DNA of 64,000 bases, from NCBI RefSeq assembly GCF_001637225.1, contig NZ_LVJI01000001.1, positions 496,001 to 560,000 on the forward strand. The letters are read 5' to 3'. A program made the translations under genes and the position numbers. Numbering within the stretch: position 1 is the first letter of the stretch; each line of letters opens with the position of its first letter. Source of the DNA: Paenibacillus antarcticus. GTDB lineage: Bacteria; Bacillota; Bacilli; Paenibacillales; Paenibacillaceae. Below, in pieces: positions 1 through 8,335 of the stretch. The notes under the pieces are model-generated. The model saw only the letters and a program-made list of their open reading frames with translations, was not told where the DNA came from and searched no databases.

Positions 1-109
1 ATAATATAAACATCCAAGCTAACGCTTTAGCAGGATTTCGGAATTCAAGGATTAGTATTGTTGCCATTTGAAAAATAAATACAAACAATGCAATAAGCAC
101 CCACATCAT
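1..109 (-). CDS. cls: cardiolipin synthase, N-terminal part (runs off the window)
   Basis: Partial gene whose start is inside the window and whose body lies to the left. The minus strand reads MMWVLIALFVFIFQMATIL followed by ILEFRNPAKALAW. A hydrophobic N-terminus followed by an E-x-R-x-P-x-K-A-L-A-W block is the typical start of the PLD-type cardiolipin synthase N-terminal domain, which joins two phosphatidylglycerols into cardiolipin at the membrane. An AGAGGT ribosome binding site lies just upstream of the first ATG; either of two consecutive ATG codons could be used. Only about 36 codons are visible and the HKD catalytic motifs are outside, so the name rests on this N-terminal signature. 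Confidence 0.72.
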   Translation of the reverse strand, partial: MMWVLIALFVFIFQMATILILEFRNPAKALAWMFIL

Positions 110-340
110 ACAGCTGACCTCTTTCACAAAAAAAATTATTATCCCTAAATAATTAAATCCATCTATTTACTATGTAAAGTACATCATCGGCCAACCGAAT
201 AGGGGTTTATTCAGTACATAACCACATTTAAGTAAAATTTAACCATTAAACTCAAAATATATTTGACATGTTTAGAGATTTCTACGAATAAATAGAATAT
301 AACCAAGCTATCCACATCCAATGCCTAGAAAGGAGTTGCC

Positions 341-1327
341 ATGAAAAGTACGAAGACCAAACAACCCATAACCCTACTTGTTCTACGTGATGCACAGCAT
401 TCCGTTAAGCAAATTCAACTCTCTAAACCGTTACTTATCGCCGTACCTACTATTGCTATTCTGTCCCTTTCTGGCCTGATTATCTCCATGCAAGTTCATT
501 CTTCTCAAGTCGTCTCCAAAATGGAGCAGCAATTGCAGCTTCAGACGATGACAAACAATAAGATGGAGATCACGGTAAGTAACCGTGAAGAAGCTATCTC
601 TAGATTACAGAACGAAATCATTAACCTTTCCTCTGACGCACAAGATATGAAGGGCAAGATGCAACGTGTCAATGATCTTGAAAAAGAATTACAAAAATTT
701 ATTAATAATAACAACACCAGCATGAGTTCTGAAAAGACAAAAACTACCCCAACCATAACAAGTGATGATCCTAATCATGTGGGGGGTGAATTTATTGCTG
801 TAGATACGAATGATATTCTTGACCTTACACGAGAGACAAAGGATGACTTTGAAGAGCTTCGGAAGTTACTCGATTCCATGGAGGACAATATTCCACGTAT
901 GCTTGAAAAGGCCCAAGAGACACAAGATATGCTAGCTGGTATTCCTAATATGTGGCCAACCGAATCCCACGTCATATCATCTAGCTTCGGATATCGAAAA
1001 GATCCATTTACTGGCGTAGCCGCCTACCACGCAGGCCTTGATATTTCAGGTAATACAGGAGATCCTATCTACGCCGCTGGAGCTGGCAAAGTCGTTGAGG
1101 CTGAACAAGGAGGCGCACGGGGTCTTTTTATAAAGATTGAACATCCCGAAGGTTTGAAGACGACATACATGCATTTAAGCAATATTAATGTAGCTGTGGG
1201 GGATTCAATATCCAAGGGCGATCTCATTGGTAAAATGGGAAGTACCGGCCGCAGCACGGGTGCTCATCTTCATTTCCAAGTTGAGAAAATGAATGAAGTC
1301 GTAAATCCACTTCCATATATCAGGTAG
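341..1327 (+). CDS. membrane-anchored M23 family metallopeptidase
   Basis: Peptidoglycan endopeptidase of the LytM/M23 family, 328 residues. Residues about 31-52 form one membrane segment, 55-125 are Gln/Glu/Lys-rich and look like coiled coil, and 205-325 are the peptidase domain. Zinc and catalytic residues are visible: H230 and D234 in YHAGLD, H278 in YMHLS, and H309/H311 in GAHLHF. A single N-terminal anchor, a coiled coil and an external M23 domain match bacterial proteins that cut or regulate cutting of the wall during elongation or division. The start is the ATG behind AAAGGAGTTGCC. The bactofilin gene follows on the same strand after a tandem repeat; M23/bactofilin pairing is common and suggests that they act together. 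Confidence 0.92.
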   Translation: MKSTKTKQPITLLVLRDAQHSVKQIQLSKPLLIAVPTIAILSLSGLIISMQVHSSQVVSKMEQQLQLQTMTNNKMEITVSNREEAISRLQNEIINLSSDAQDMKGKMQRVNDLEKELQKFINNNNTSMSSEKTKTTPTITSDDPNHVGGEFIAVDTNDILDLTRETKDDFEELRKLLDSMEDNIPRMLEKAQETQDMLAGIPNMWPTESHVISSSFGYRKDPFTGVAAYHAGLDISGNTGDPIYAAGAGKVVEAEQGGARGLFIKIEHPEGLKTTYMHLSNINVAVGDSISKGDLIGKMGSTGRSTGAHLHFQVEKMNEVVNPLPYIR

Positions 1328-1335
1328 TTTGGGAC

Positions 1336-1493
1336 AGCATCGCTTCACAAAACTTTTAGCTTATGCTTTCGATGCTAGTTTTGTTACGAAGTAAATCAAT
1401 GAAGCATCGCCCCACAAAACTTTTAGCTTATGCTTTCGATGCTAGTTTTGTTACGAAGTAAATCAATGAAGCATCGCCCCACAAAACTTTTAG
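1336..1493 (+). repeat. tandem 67-bp intergenic repeat, about 2.4 copies
   Basis: Units begin at 1336, 1403 and 1470, each with AGCATCGC. The first two full units differ at only two bases. Each unit holds an inverted repeat ACAAAACT ... AGTTTTGT. The third, partial unit ends in ACAAAACTTTTAG and passes directly into the AGGAGG ribosome binding site of the bactofilin gene. A diverged copy of the same family lies at 30636-30721 in the same orientation relative to its downstream gene. Confidence 0.93.
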
Positions 1494-1506
1494 GAGGTTA
1501 ACATAC

Positions 1507-1923
1507 ATGGCACGACGAGCACGAAATTCAAATCGAAGAAATTCAGGGACGGATACCCTTATTGGACAAGGCTGTGAGGTTACTGGAAAGTTACAATGCG
1601 AAGCTAACTTGCGGATTGAGGGTTCTTTTAACGGAGAAATTGAGTCCAAAGGGGATATAACGGTTGGAGAGCATGCAATAGCTCGATCTAATATTCATGC
1701 AAGAGAAGTTGTTATCGCAGGTAAGGTATACGGGGACGTTGCTACAACAGGTAAACTCACCATTACAGCAACTGGACAAATGTTCGGGGATGTATCCGCC
1801 TCTTCTCTCATTATTATGGAAGGTGGCGCATTAAGTGGAACGAGTACAATGAGTCAACCGGAACCTGCGACTGCGAAGTCGCTAGATATCCATTCGCACT
1901 ATTTACAACCTGAAGTAAGTTAA
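1507..1923 (+). CDS. bactofilin family polymer-forming protein
   Basis: Small cytoskeletal protein of 138 residues. After a basic N-terminus (MARRARNSNRRN) the protein is a run of short hydrophobic/Gly beta repeats typical of the bactofilin right-handed beta-helix: LIGQGCEVTGKLQCEANLR, then IEGSFNGEIES, ITVGEHA, VVIAGKVYGDV and LTITATGQMFGDV. Members self-assemble without nucleotide into filaments that position wall enzymes. The gene sits just downstream of an M23 peptidase, the usual partner. The ribosome binding site AGGAGG is supplied at the boundary with the 67-bp repeat. The Ser/Thr-rich C-terminal tail is short and not expected to fold. Confidence 0.92.
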   Translation: MARRARNSNRRNSGTDTLIGQGCEVTGKLQCEANLRIEGSFNGEIESKGDITVGEHAIARSNIHAREVVIAGKVYGDVATTGKLTITATGQMFGDVSASSLIIMEGGALSGTSTMSQPEPATAKSLDIHSHYLQPEVS

Positions 1924-1999
1924 CGCTCCTCTGACCACTATTGCAATCTTATCTTATACTACATGTAACCCTGTCATTCTATTCGGATCACAATTCAAT

Positions 2000-2042
2000 A
2001 AAGCCCTGAAGAATAGACTGCAATCCTATTCTTCAGGGCTTT
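2000..2042. terminator. bidirectional terminator between bactofilin and ABC permease genes
   Basis: Perfect 17-bp stem (arms 2000-2016 and 2026-2042) around a 9-base loop, with A/T-rich flanks on both sides. It separates converging genes and can serve both. Confidence 0.92.
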
Positions 2043-2067
2043 ATTGTTCAAACATCAGACTACCTTA

Positions 2068-2862
2068 TTATGTTGCAACATCTCGTTTGTTAAAAATAAT
2101 CCATGTGAGCAGTAAGAAACCAATATAATATGTTGCCAGCACAATCAACGAGAAAGCCAACGTCGAACCTCCAGGACCTTCTGGAGAATCTATATAACCT
2201 CTTAAATCCATTTGCGTGAATATAACATATTTCATCCACACATATTTATCCGGATTCAAAAGAAGCAGAAAGATATCTTTAGAGAATAAGACGACCAATG
2301 ATAAGACAATAGCAAAAGTGCTAGAACGAAATAGCGTAGAAATCATAAAGGCTATGGTCGTAATCAATATAAGTTCAACATATTTACAGCCTAGAATCAC
2401 GAGTGTATACGCCATCCCACTCCAAGAACTTGGGATTAGTCCTGTATTACCCACATCATAAGTGAACCATATATTTGCGAATAGAAAGGTAACTCCAAAC
2501 ATCACAAGTGTACTTAATATCCCAAATAATATCACCGATATATACTTGGACAATAGAATTTTTGAGCGACTCCATGGTCGGATCAGAAGTAACTTAATCG
2601 TTCCCCAAGAAAATTCACTAGCCACAGAATCCGCTGCAATGACACCTGCAAATATAATATTCATGAAAAATGTAAAGGTCATCGTTAATAAGGAAACTTC
2701 CCAGACACTAGGATTTTCTTGTGAGTCCGCCATGAAAAATACAAATGGCATAAGAATACTTACAATAGCTAGAATACTTAACATAATCCAAGTACGAGCG
2801 CGACGGTATATTTTCATATTCTCATTTAAAACCAATTTATAAAAGTTAGCCAATTTGTTCAC
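2068..2862 (-). CDS. ABC-2 type transporter permease
   Basis: Membrane subunit of an ABC exporter, 264 residues with about six hydrophobic segments (near residues 25-45, 60-80, 105-130, 150-175, 180-200, 235-255). The pattern, with R-A-R-T-W after the N-terminal amphipathic stretch and a WGTIKLLLIRPWSRSKILL loop, is that of ABC-2/BcrB-like permeases used for self-protection or lipid and peptide export. The start is GTG, with AGGA close upstream inside the end of the preceding ATPase gene; the two genes overlap by 17 bp, so they are translationally linked. The substrate cannot be read from sequence. Confidence 0.85.
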   Translation of the reverse strand: MNKLANFYKLVLNENMKIYRRARTWIMLSILAIVSILMPFVFFMADSQENPSVWEVSLLTMTFTFFMNIIFAGVIAADSVASEFSWGTIKLLLIRPWSRSKILLSKYISVILFGILSTLVMFGVTFLFANIWFTYDVGNTGLIPSSWSGMAYTLVILGCKYVELILITTIAFMISTLFRSSTFAIVLSLVVLFSKDIFLLLLNPDKYVWMKYVIFTQMDLRGYIDSPEGPGGSTLAFSLIVLATYYIGFLLLTWIIFNKRDVAT

Positions 2863-3757
2863 TTCCTGTCATTTCTAAGAATTGATCCTCAAGCGAACGC
2901 GTAACTTCACGAATACCGTATACTTTTATCCCCGCCTGAACGAGTCGTGCATTAATATCAGCTACTTCTTCACGAGATATCCGCATAATAAGTAAATTAT
3001 TCTCCACACGATCCACGCCAAGTATAGCCGCAGCCTGTTGAGGATGATCTACATCGAATGCTATCTCAGCAGCGGAGACGGCAACCCCATTCTCGTTCTT
3101 TAACTGTCGTACATCAATGAGTTGTCCATTCTGAATAATGGCCACTCTATCGCACATCAGTTCCATCTCAGAGAGTAGATGACTCGATACGAAGACTGTA
3201 GTCCCTTCGACCCTACAAAGATGTCGTAAATAGTCCCGTAATTCTCGAATACCTTGAGGATCAAGTCCATTCGTAGGCTCATCCAAAATAAGAAGCTTGG
3301 GATTGTGTAGAATAGCCTGAGCAACGCCTAGTCTTTGTCTCATACCCAGTGAGTAGGTTTTTACTTTGTCATGAATTCGGTTATCCAGCCCTACAAGAGC
3401 AATGACCTCTTGAATTCTTTGCTTCGTAATTCCAGGCATCATACGAGCGAAATGCTGCAAATTCTGATATCCAGTAAGGTACTTATACATTTCCGGGTTT
3501 TCTACAATAGCCCCTACATTTGCTATCGCCTCTTCAAATTGATTCCTAATGCTCTTCCCACATATAAGGATGTCTCCTTTACTTATAGATATTAAACCAA
3601 CCATCATACGGATTGTCGTGGTCTTTCCTGCCCCATTGGGACCCAGAAATCCAAACACTTGCCCTTGTGAAATCTCTAGACTCAGATTATCTATTATGGT
3701 CTTAGAGGAGATTATCTTTGAGACATTTTCTAAGCGAACAACTGGTTCCTCTTGCAA
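2846..3757 (-). CDS. ABC transporter ATP-binding protein (BcrA/CcmA-like)
   Basis: Nucleotide-binding subunit of the exporter encoded with the downstream permease, 303 residues. Walker A is GPNGAGKTTT (residues 39-48), the ABC signature is YSLGMRQRLGVAQAI, Walker B is LLILDEPTNGLD, and the H-loop is in FVSSHLLSEMELMCDR. A C-terminal extension of about 80 residues (VDHPQQAAAILGVDRVENNLL and beyond) is usual for BcrA-type ATPases. Translation probably starts at TTG 3757, behind AAAGGGG. No two-component genes flank it, so a bacitracin role is not supported; a general two-gene exporter is as far as the evidence goes. Confidence 0.93.
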   Translation of the reverse strand: MQEEPVVRLENVSKIISSKTIIDNLSLEISQGQVFGFLGPNGAGKTTTIRMMVGLISISKGDILICGKSIRNQFEEAIANVGAIVENPEMYKYLTGYQNLQHFARMMPGITKQRIQEVIALVGLDNRIHDKVKTYSLGMRQRLGVAQAILHNPKLLILDEPTNGLDPQGIRELRDYLRHLCRVEGTTVFVSSHLLSEMELMCDRVAIIQNGQLIDVRQLKNENGVAVSAAEIAFDVDHPQQAAAILGVDRVENNLLIMRISREEVADINARLVQAGIKVYGIREVTRSLEDQFLEMTGSEQIG

Positions 3758-3828
3758 TTAATACACCCCTTTAAGTTAACAAATATGATCCTAGCATATT
3801 TCAATTCTAAGTATACATTAAACAATGT

Positions 3829-4119
3829 TCAGAGTATCTGCTCCACAATATGAGAATCTACATATAATTCATTTTGAGTTAACACACATGCCTTACAATA
3901 CCCCATAGATGTGTTATATCTGTAAAAACAAGTTTTGAAAATGGCACTTTCCTGATTCCCATCTACAATCTGCTCACAGTAAACACAATAGAATTGAAAT
4001 TGCTCAATCATACGAAAAAACCTACCCCTCACAGGAATCATCATGTTATTCGACAAAATATAATCATTCACCTCAAAAAAAGATACACTATGTATCGTTA
4101 ACAGTAATGTACTCGACAT
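3829..4119 (-). CDS. hypothetical protein with two CxxC-type motifs
   Basis: Weakly supported open frame of up to 96 codons. It contains CVYCEQIV and, about 30 residues later, YCKACVL, a spacing that could bind one zinc ion. No good ribosome binding site precedes the first ATG; an internal start at MMIPVRGRFF would leave about 71 residues and keep both Cys pairs. It lies on the same strand as, and downstream of, the DUF1854 and LCP genes. The Cys pattern argues for a real protein, the poor translation signals argue against. No family was recognised. Confidence 0.42.
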   Translation of the reverse strand: MSSTLLLTIHSVSFFEVNDYILSNNMMIPVRGRFFRMIEQFQFYCVYCEQIVDGNQESAIFKTCFYRYNTSMGYCKACVLTQNELYVDSHIVEQIL

Positions 4120-4177
4120 TTATTGCAATGTCAAGAATTCCCTTAATTTGAACAGGATAGGATTCTCTGTTATTTGT

Positions 4178-4660
4178 TCATATCTTATCAAGAAAATAAT
4201 GGTTATTAAGTTTCTCCCATTGCTTCATACTACTTTCGTCCAGTTCATGAATATTGGAAATGATAAACCTCCGTCCTTCAATATCGCTTAGAATCCAGCT
4301 AACTAAGCTCAGCGGATGTACACTTTCATATTTCTCACTCGTTCTAAAATTCATTATGCCATTACTACTATCTACTACCCATAACCACTCGCATCCAATC
4401 TGATCTAAAGAAATTATCCTTTTAATGGTAGGAGTCATATAATACCGTTGGAGTTCCTGCTCTGCTACCCTTCTACTTTCACCTTCTAACAATGAGAGAT
4501 CTGCAATCATTATGAGCTCCTCATCTGTGTCCGAGCGAACTGAAATATATTGTTCGGGCATGGTCAATGGAAATAATCGAATCAGTCTGACGTCCTTATG
4601 CTTTTTTCCATCATCGTAAGCTTCAAGTACGTTATCGGAGTTTCTCAACAATTGTACCAT
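4178..4660 (-). CDS. DUF1854 family protein
   Basis: Protein of 160 residues resembling the DUF1854 family. The visible pattern is RLIRLFPLTMPEQYISVR, then EELIMIADLSLL, an EQELQRYYMTPTIKRIISL block, a W-x-V beta strand ending in NFRT, and a closing GRRFIISNIHELDESS block. Function is unknown; in other bacteria such proteins accompany ABC exporters linked to cyanophycin-type peptides. Here it is the last recognised gene of the glycan cluster, 54 bp after the LCP gene and on the same strand, with an AGAAGGA ribosome binding site. It has no signal peptide and no membrane segment, so it should be cytoplasmic. No ABC gene is adjacent. Confidence 0.7.
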   Translation of the reverse strand: MVQLLRNSDNVLEAYDDGKKHKDVRLIRLFPLTMPEQYISVRSDTDEELIMIADLSLLEGESRRVAEQELQRYYMTPTIKRIISLDQIGCEWLWVVDSSNGIMNFRTSEKYESVHPLSLVSWILSDIEGRRFIISNIHELDESSMKQWEKLNNHYFLDKI

Positions 4661-4714
4661 ATGTCCTTCTACCTCCCTTGGCTCTTCATTTAATAATGAG
4701 ATAGAAATTACTCA

Positions 4715-5683
4715 TTAATTTCTTGCCTTTTGCTGGTGTTCTTTTATTAAATGATGAATTCGTTCCTTCTCTTCATTATTTATAATGTAATAATAAATTC
4801 CATTTATTCTCTTACCTTGCCCATTGAACTCCAAGCTTTCAATCGTATCCAGATCAGTGCGATAATCCGTTATAAACTTCTTCATTTCATTAAAGGTAAT
4901 ATCTGTTTTCACATTGTTTCCCACTTCAGTAAGCATGGATTGAACATGAAGGATATTAGAGACCTGTAGAGCATTCTTCATCGTCTGTTTCAATACCTCG
5001 CGTTGTCTAGCGTTACGTCCAAAGTCTCCTCGAGGGTCATCATAACGCATACGAGAATAGGCAAGAGCTGCAGTGCCGTTCAGCTTCAAATGTCCTTCTT
5101 TGAAATCATAACCTTCATATTGAAAAGAAAATGGATTCTCAAGCTCCACTCCACCTAATAAATCTATAATTTGACTAAACCCCTCCATGTTTACTTTGAT
5201 GTAATAGTTAATGGGAACTTGCAAGAGATTCTCTACTGTTTGAATGGACATATTAACTCCACCAAAAGCATAGGCGTGATTAATTTTATCTATCGTTCCA
5301 TGCCCTATAATCTCCGTTCGAGTATCCCTTGGAATATTGAACATAAGAATAGATTCCTTGGATGGGTTCACGCTCAACATAATCATAGAGTCTGATCGAC
5401 CAACATCGTTCTCTCGTTGATCTACGCCCATGACAAGCACAGTAAATGGGTCTCGTTCATCCATTTGCACAGATCTATCACTATTGAGTTCTGTGCTAGA
5501 TAATTCTGGTTTAGTCGCTTCCAATGGATCTTGCGTAATCGCTACAGCTTTAACTGCTTCTCTTGGTTCATAGATTGCTTTAGCAGTCGATTTCACAGAT
5601 GTATACAAATATATTCCATAGCCCACTATAAGGAAGCTACTTAAGGATACGGCAATTAATGCTACTTTTACCCATCGTCTCAT
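4715..5683 (-). CDS. LytR-CpsA-Psr (LCP) family glycopolymer transferase
   Basis: Membrane-anchored enzyme that moves a glycopolymer from its undecaprenyl carrier to peptidoglycan, 322 residues. A membrane segment covers about residues 7-27. The LCP domain spans about 80-230: FTVLVMGVDQRENDVGRSDSM, then MLSVNPSKESILMFNIPRDT, DKINHAYAFGG, and RMRYDDPRGDFGRNARQREVL. The Asp and Arg residues that hold the polyprenyl-pyrophosphate head group are present. The start is ATG behind AAAGGGG. It follows the manC remnant and the nucleotidyltransferase gene on the same strand, so it is the likely attachment step for the glycan made by this cluster. Confidence 0.93.
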   Translation of the reverse strand: MRRWVKVALIAVSLSSFLIVGYGIYLYTSVKSTAKAIYEPREAVKAVAITQDPLEATKPELSSTELNSDRSVQMDERDPFTVLVMGVDQRENDVGRSDSMIMLSVNPSKESILMFNIPRDTRTEIIGHGTIDKINHAYAFGGVNMSIQTVENLLQVPINYYIKVNMEGFSQIIDLLGGVELENPFSFQYEGYDFKEGHLKLNGTAALAYSRMRYDDPRGDFGRNARQREVLKQTMKNALQVSNILHVQSMLTEVGNNVKTDITFNEMKKFITDYRTDLDTIESLEFNGQGKRINGIYYYIINNEEKERIHHLIKEHQQKARN

Positions 5684-5701
5684 TCGGTGTACCCCTTTAG
5701 T

Positions 5702-6098
5702 TCATATAGTCAAATCGAACTCTTCATACATCGATCGATTGTCCATTCCTCCAATATTTTTGGATCACCTAAGAATAAGAGATCTCATCTCATCCGTAAG
5801 CGCGTATTCCGCCTCCATAGGTCCTTTCATCTCCCATCACATGGCGTAACTACCAATGCTCTACTTTCTCTATCACTTGATAATTAAAGCTAGTCTTCAT
5901 CATTACTGCTGCTGCTTCGTGTGGTTTCGCAAGAAATTGTTTAATTTCAGAATAATCTACCGGGCAACCGTCCTCTATGTATAATTCAGGGATAATGTAA
6001 CCATATTTCTTAGATGGATACGTTGGTCTCACTCCGATAAGCGCTATAGCTGCTTGTGATTGTCTAACGGAAATATATATCGTTTTATTTATCCTCAC
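5702..6098 (-). pseudogene. decayed mannose-1-phosphate guanylyltransferase (manC-like)
   Basis: The first 82 codons stay open and read QAAIALIGVRPTYPSKKYGY, then IKQFLAKPHEAAAV, then SFNYQVIEKVE. These are the GxxPTYPxxxYGYI, EKPxxxxA and SFDYxVxEK blocks of ManC-type nucleotidyltransferases, but about 70 residues normally lying between the last two are missing, as is the whole N-terminal nucleotide-binding half. After the stop, other frames continue the family: VVTPCDGR, a stop where Trp is expected, KDL, then NT, LTDEM and finally MYEEFDLTI, corresponding to the WKDLGxWNTLTDEM and YNELDLPI parts. The combination of deletion, nonsense and frameshifts shows a remnant, not a small gene. Confidence 0.8.
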
Positions 6099-6152
6099 AT
6101 TCGTTCATCCCTTATTCTCTTACCATGGCCTAATATGAGATTTATGTGTTGT

Positions 6153-6905
6153 CTAGTGTACGAAAGCAGCCCTTTTACCAAAACTCATATCAAACTCCTG
6201 ATCACGGACCAATTCATTCGAATAAGCTAATGACTCGTGAGTACCGGCATCTGTCCACCATCCGGATAAAATATCATACGTCAACAGTCCTTGAGAGATA
6301 TAGGCATTATTAACATCTGTTATCTCCAATTCCCCTCTTCCTGACGGCTTCAAGTTTCTAATAATATTGAATACTTCAGAATCGTACATATATATACCTG
6401 TGACAGCGTATGAACTCTTCGGCATCTTAGGTTTTTCTTCAATGGATGTGATATTCCTACCTTCCAATTCAGCCACACCGTAGCGCTCTGGATCGGCTAC
6501 CTCTTGCAGAAGAATTTTCGCCCCTTTATTCTGTCTTCTGAAATTATTCACATAAGAGGTTAACGAATCAGAGAATATGTTATCACCTAAAATAACCGTC
6601 ATTGTCTGTCCTTGTGCAAAGTCTTCTGCTAACCCTAAGGCTTGGGCAATCCCTCCAGCCTGATCCTGAACTTTGTACGTAAAGTTGACTCCGAATTCAT
6701 ATCCACTCCCTAACAAATTAACGACATCTCCCATATGGTCACGTCCCGTGACAATGAGGATGTCGTTAATATCAGCTTCTCTTAGTTTATAAATGGAATG
6801 GTAAATCATCGGATATTTACCTACGGGAAGTAAGTGCTTGTTCGTCACCTTCGTTAATGGATAGAGCCTTGAACCAGTACCGCCTGCTAAAATGATTCCT
6901 TTCAT
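6153..6905 (-). CDS. sugar-1-phosphate nucleotidyltransferase (RmlA-like)
   Basis: Makes a nucleotide-activated sugar from NTP and sugar-1-phosphate, most likely dTDP-glucose, 250 residues. The N-terminal signature GIILAGGTGSRLYPLTKVTN and the following KHLLPVGKYPMIYHSI are clear, as are LGDNIFSD (metal-binding Asp), the EEKPKMPKS block and GRGELEITDVNNAY. It is shorter than the 290-residue RmlA and matches the compact type (for example SpsI-like enzymes). The gene has a GAGGAGTG ribosome binding site and lies between the glycosyltransferase and the manC remnant. No rmlB, rmlC or rmlD is in the window, so dTDP-rhamnose would need genes elsewhere. Confidence 0.9.
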   Translation of the reverse strand: MKGIILAGGTGSRLYPLTKVTNKHLLPVGKYPMIYHSIYKLREADINDILIVTGRDHMGDVVNLLGSGYEFGVNFTYKVQDQAGGIAQALGLAEDFAQGQTMTVILGDNIFSDSLTSYVNNFRRQNKGAKILLQEVADPERYGVAELEGRNITSIEEKPKMPKSSYAVTGIYMYDSEVFNIIRNLKPSGRGELEITDVNNAYISQGLLTYDILSGWWTDAGTHESLAYSNELVRDQEFDMSFGKRAAFVH

Positions 6906-7104
6906 TGCTTCACTCCTCTAATTATTATATTTACTGAAATCTGAATGTTTTCGGACGTACAATTCACATACTTTTAATACACATGTCCTAATATGGAATT
7001 CACTCTTGAACACCATATTTCACTAATTGGATTTTATCTTCTTATTTCTTCTATCCCCTTATATATAGGAACGATTACATCGATCATAATACACTTCCTT
7101 ACTA

Positions 7105-8268
7105 TCAAATTGAGTTAGACGAAAATTCTATTTCCGCATTTCTCTCTACTTGATTGCGATAACTTATCGATTTAGAAGTCATTAACTCCCTGTAAGATCT
7201 TGCAACTGCGTCCCATTGATAGTTACTATACAACCGATCTTTCATTCCTAGCCCTTGATCTTCCATGCTAATAACTTGTCTAAATTGTTCAGCTAGTCGT
7301 TCTATGGTAAACAGTTGTCCATATTCACCTAACACCTCTTTACTAAATGGACCATCAATAGCCATTACTCTCTTGCAAGAGCCCATTGCCTCTAATAAAG
7401 CAGGGTTTGTTCCTCCAACGGAATTCCCATGGAGATAGCATTCAGCATTCGATCTCAACACCGCAAGTTCTTCTTGATTATAATTAGCTGGCAGAATACG
7501 AATACCATTCTTTCCATCATGAGATCTCAGCAATTCGGAATACGTCGTTGAATCTCTATACCCAACTAATATGAATTGATATCCTTCTTCGTATAACTTA
7601 GATTTAATGAAACCTTCTATGATCTTTAGAGGGAGATTGTCGAGTTCAAATCTAGTAATTTGAATGAAGTATTTCTCTTTGCTTAGGTCATACTTTCTCA
7701 AAATATCTATTTCGTTCTCTTCCTTCATTGCCGAAATGACGGGAACTCCATATGGAATGAATTGTGTTTTTCTAAAAAAGATAGATTTGTAATAGTCTTG
7801 AATGGCAACAGAATCTGAAATTAGCTTTTTGCAAAACATACATATGAGTAATGAAGACAAAAAATAATATAATTTGAACGGCCATGACCATTTCATTCTT
7901 CTCCATTCTAACCCGTCTGTATTTACAGCCATCGGAATTCCAGCCAATCGAGTAAGTAAAATGCCAGGTAAATTAGCATTATTAAACCAAAACACGAAAT
8001 CATATTCCTTTCGATGTTTAAATAGGTATTTCCCCGTATTTATGGATGAGACAAAAGTATCCAATGTTCTTGATGAGCTTCCTTTTACATTGATAATTCT
8101 CCTAGCATCAACTGAATCACATTCACCCTCTATGTCAGATCGTCCAAACACATGGCAATCGAGACCCTCTTGAACGAGTCTTAAGCTAATCTCATCAACA
8201 GCTGTCTCAAATCCTCCATATGCAGCAGGTATTCCCCTCGTACCGCAAAAAGCGACCTTTGCTTTCAT
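7105..8268 (-). CDS. glycosyltransferase with DUF1972 N-terminal domain (GT4 type)
   Basis: Cytoplasmic GT-B glycosyltransferase of 387 residues. The start MKAKVAFCGTRGIPAAYGGF with ETAVDEIS is the hallmark of the DUF1972 N-terminal domain, found in WchF-like rhamnosyltransferases that add the second sugar to undecaprenyl-PP-glucose. The C-terminal half has a GT4-like E-x7-E region: YLHGNSVGGTNPALLEAMGS. A hydrophobic patch around residues 125-145 (FKLYYFLSSLLICMFC) may attach it to the membrane. It lies 67 bp after the initiating sugar-transferase gene and just before the nucleotidyltransferase gene, consistent with step two of the same pathway. Rhamnose as donor sugar is an inference from family precedent and the RmlA neighbour. 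Confidence 0.88.
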   Translation of the reverse strand: MKAKVAFCGTRGIPAAYGGFETAVDEISLRLVQEGLDCHVFGRSDIEGECDSVDARRIINVKGSSSRTLDTFVSSINTGKYLFKHRKEYDFVFWFNNANLPGILLTRLAGIPMAVNTDGLEWRRMKWSWPFKLYYFLSSLLICMFCKKLISDSVAIQDYYKSIFFRKTQFIPYGVPVISAMKEENEIDILRKYDLSKEKYFIQITRFELDNLPLKIIEGFIKSKLYEEGYQFILVGYRDSTTYSELLRSHDGKNGIRILPANYNQEELAVLRSNAECYLHGNSVGGTNPALLEAMGSCKRVMAIDGPFSKEVLGEYGQLFTIERLAEQFRQVISMEDQGLGMKDRLYSNYQWDAVARSYRELMTSKSISYRNQVERNAEIEFSSNSI

Positions 8269-8335
8269 ATTCGCACTCCTTTCAACTTAACTTTTTTTAC
8301 ATACAGGCTCTAGGTTCTGCTCCTTTGAACGTTCT

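Noticed and set aside
1336..1493. CRISPR array
   Set aside because: The 67-bp units are directly joined and contain no variable spacers; only 2.4 copies exist and no cas genes are near.
2846..3757. Bacitracin resistance (bcrA) as the specific function
   Set aside because: The ATPase is only generally BcrA-like, and no two-component system or other resistance gene is adjacent.
5850..6098. 82-codon open frame as an independent small gene
   Set aside because: Its blocks are pieces of ManC joined by a deletion, and the family continues past the stop in other frames; it is described as a pseudogene.
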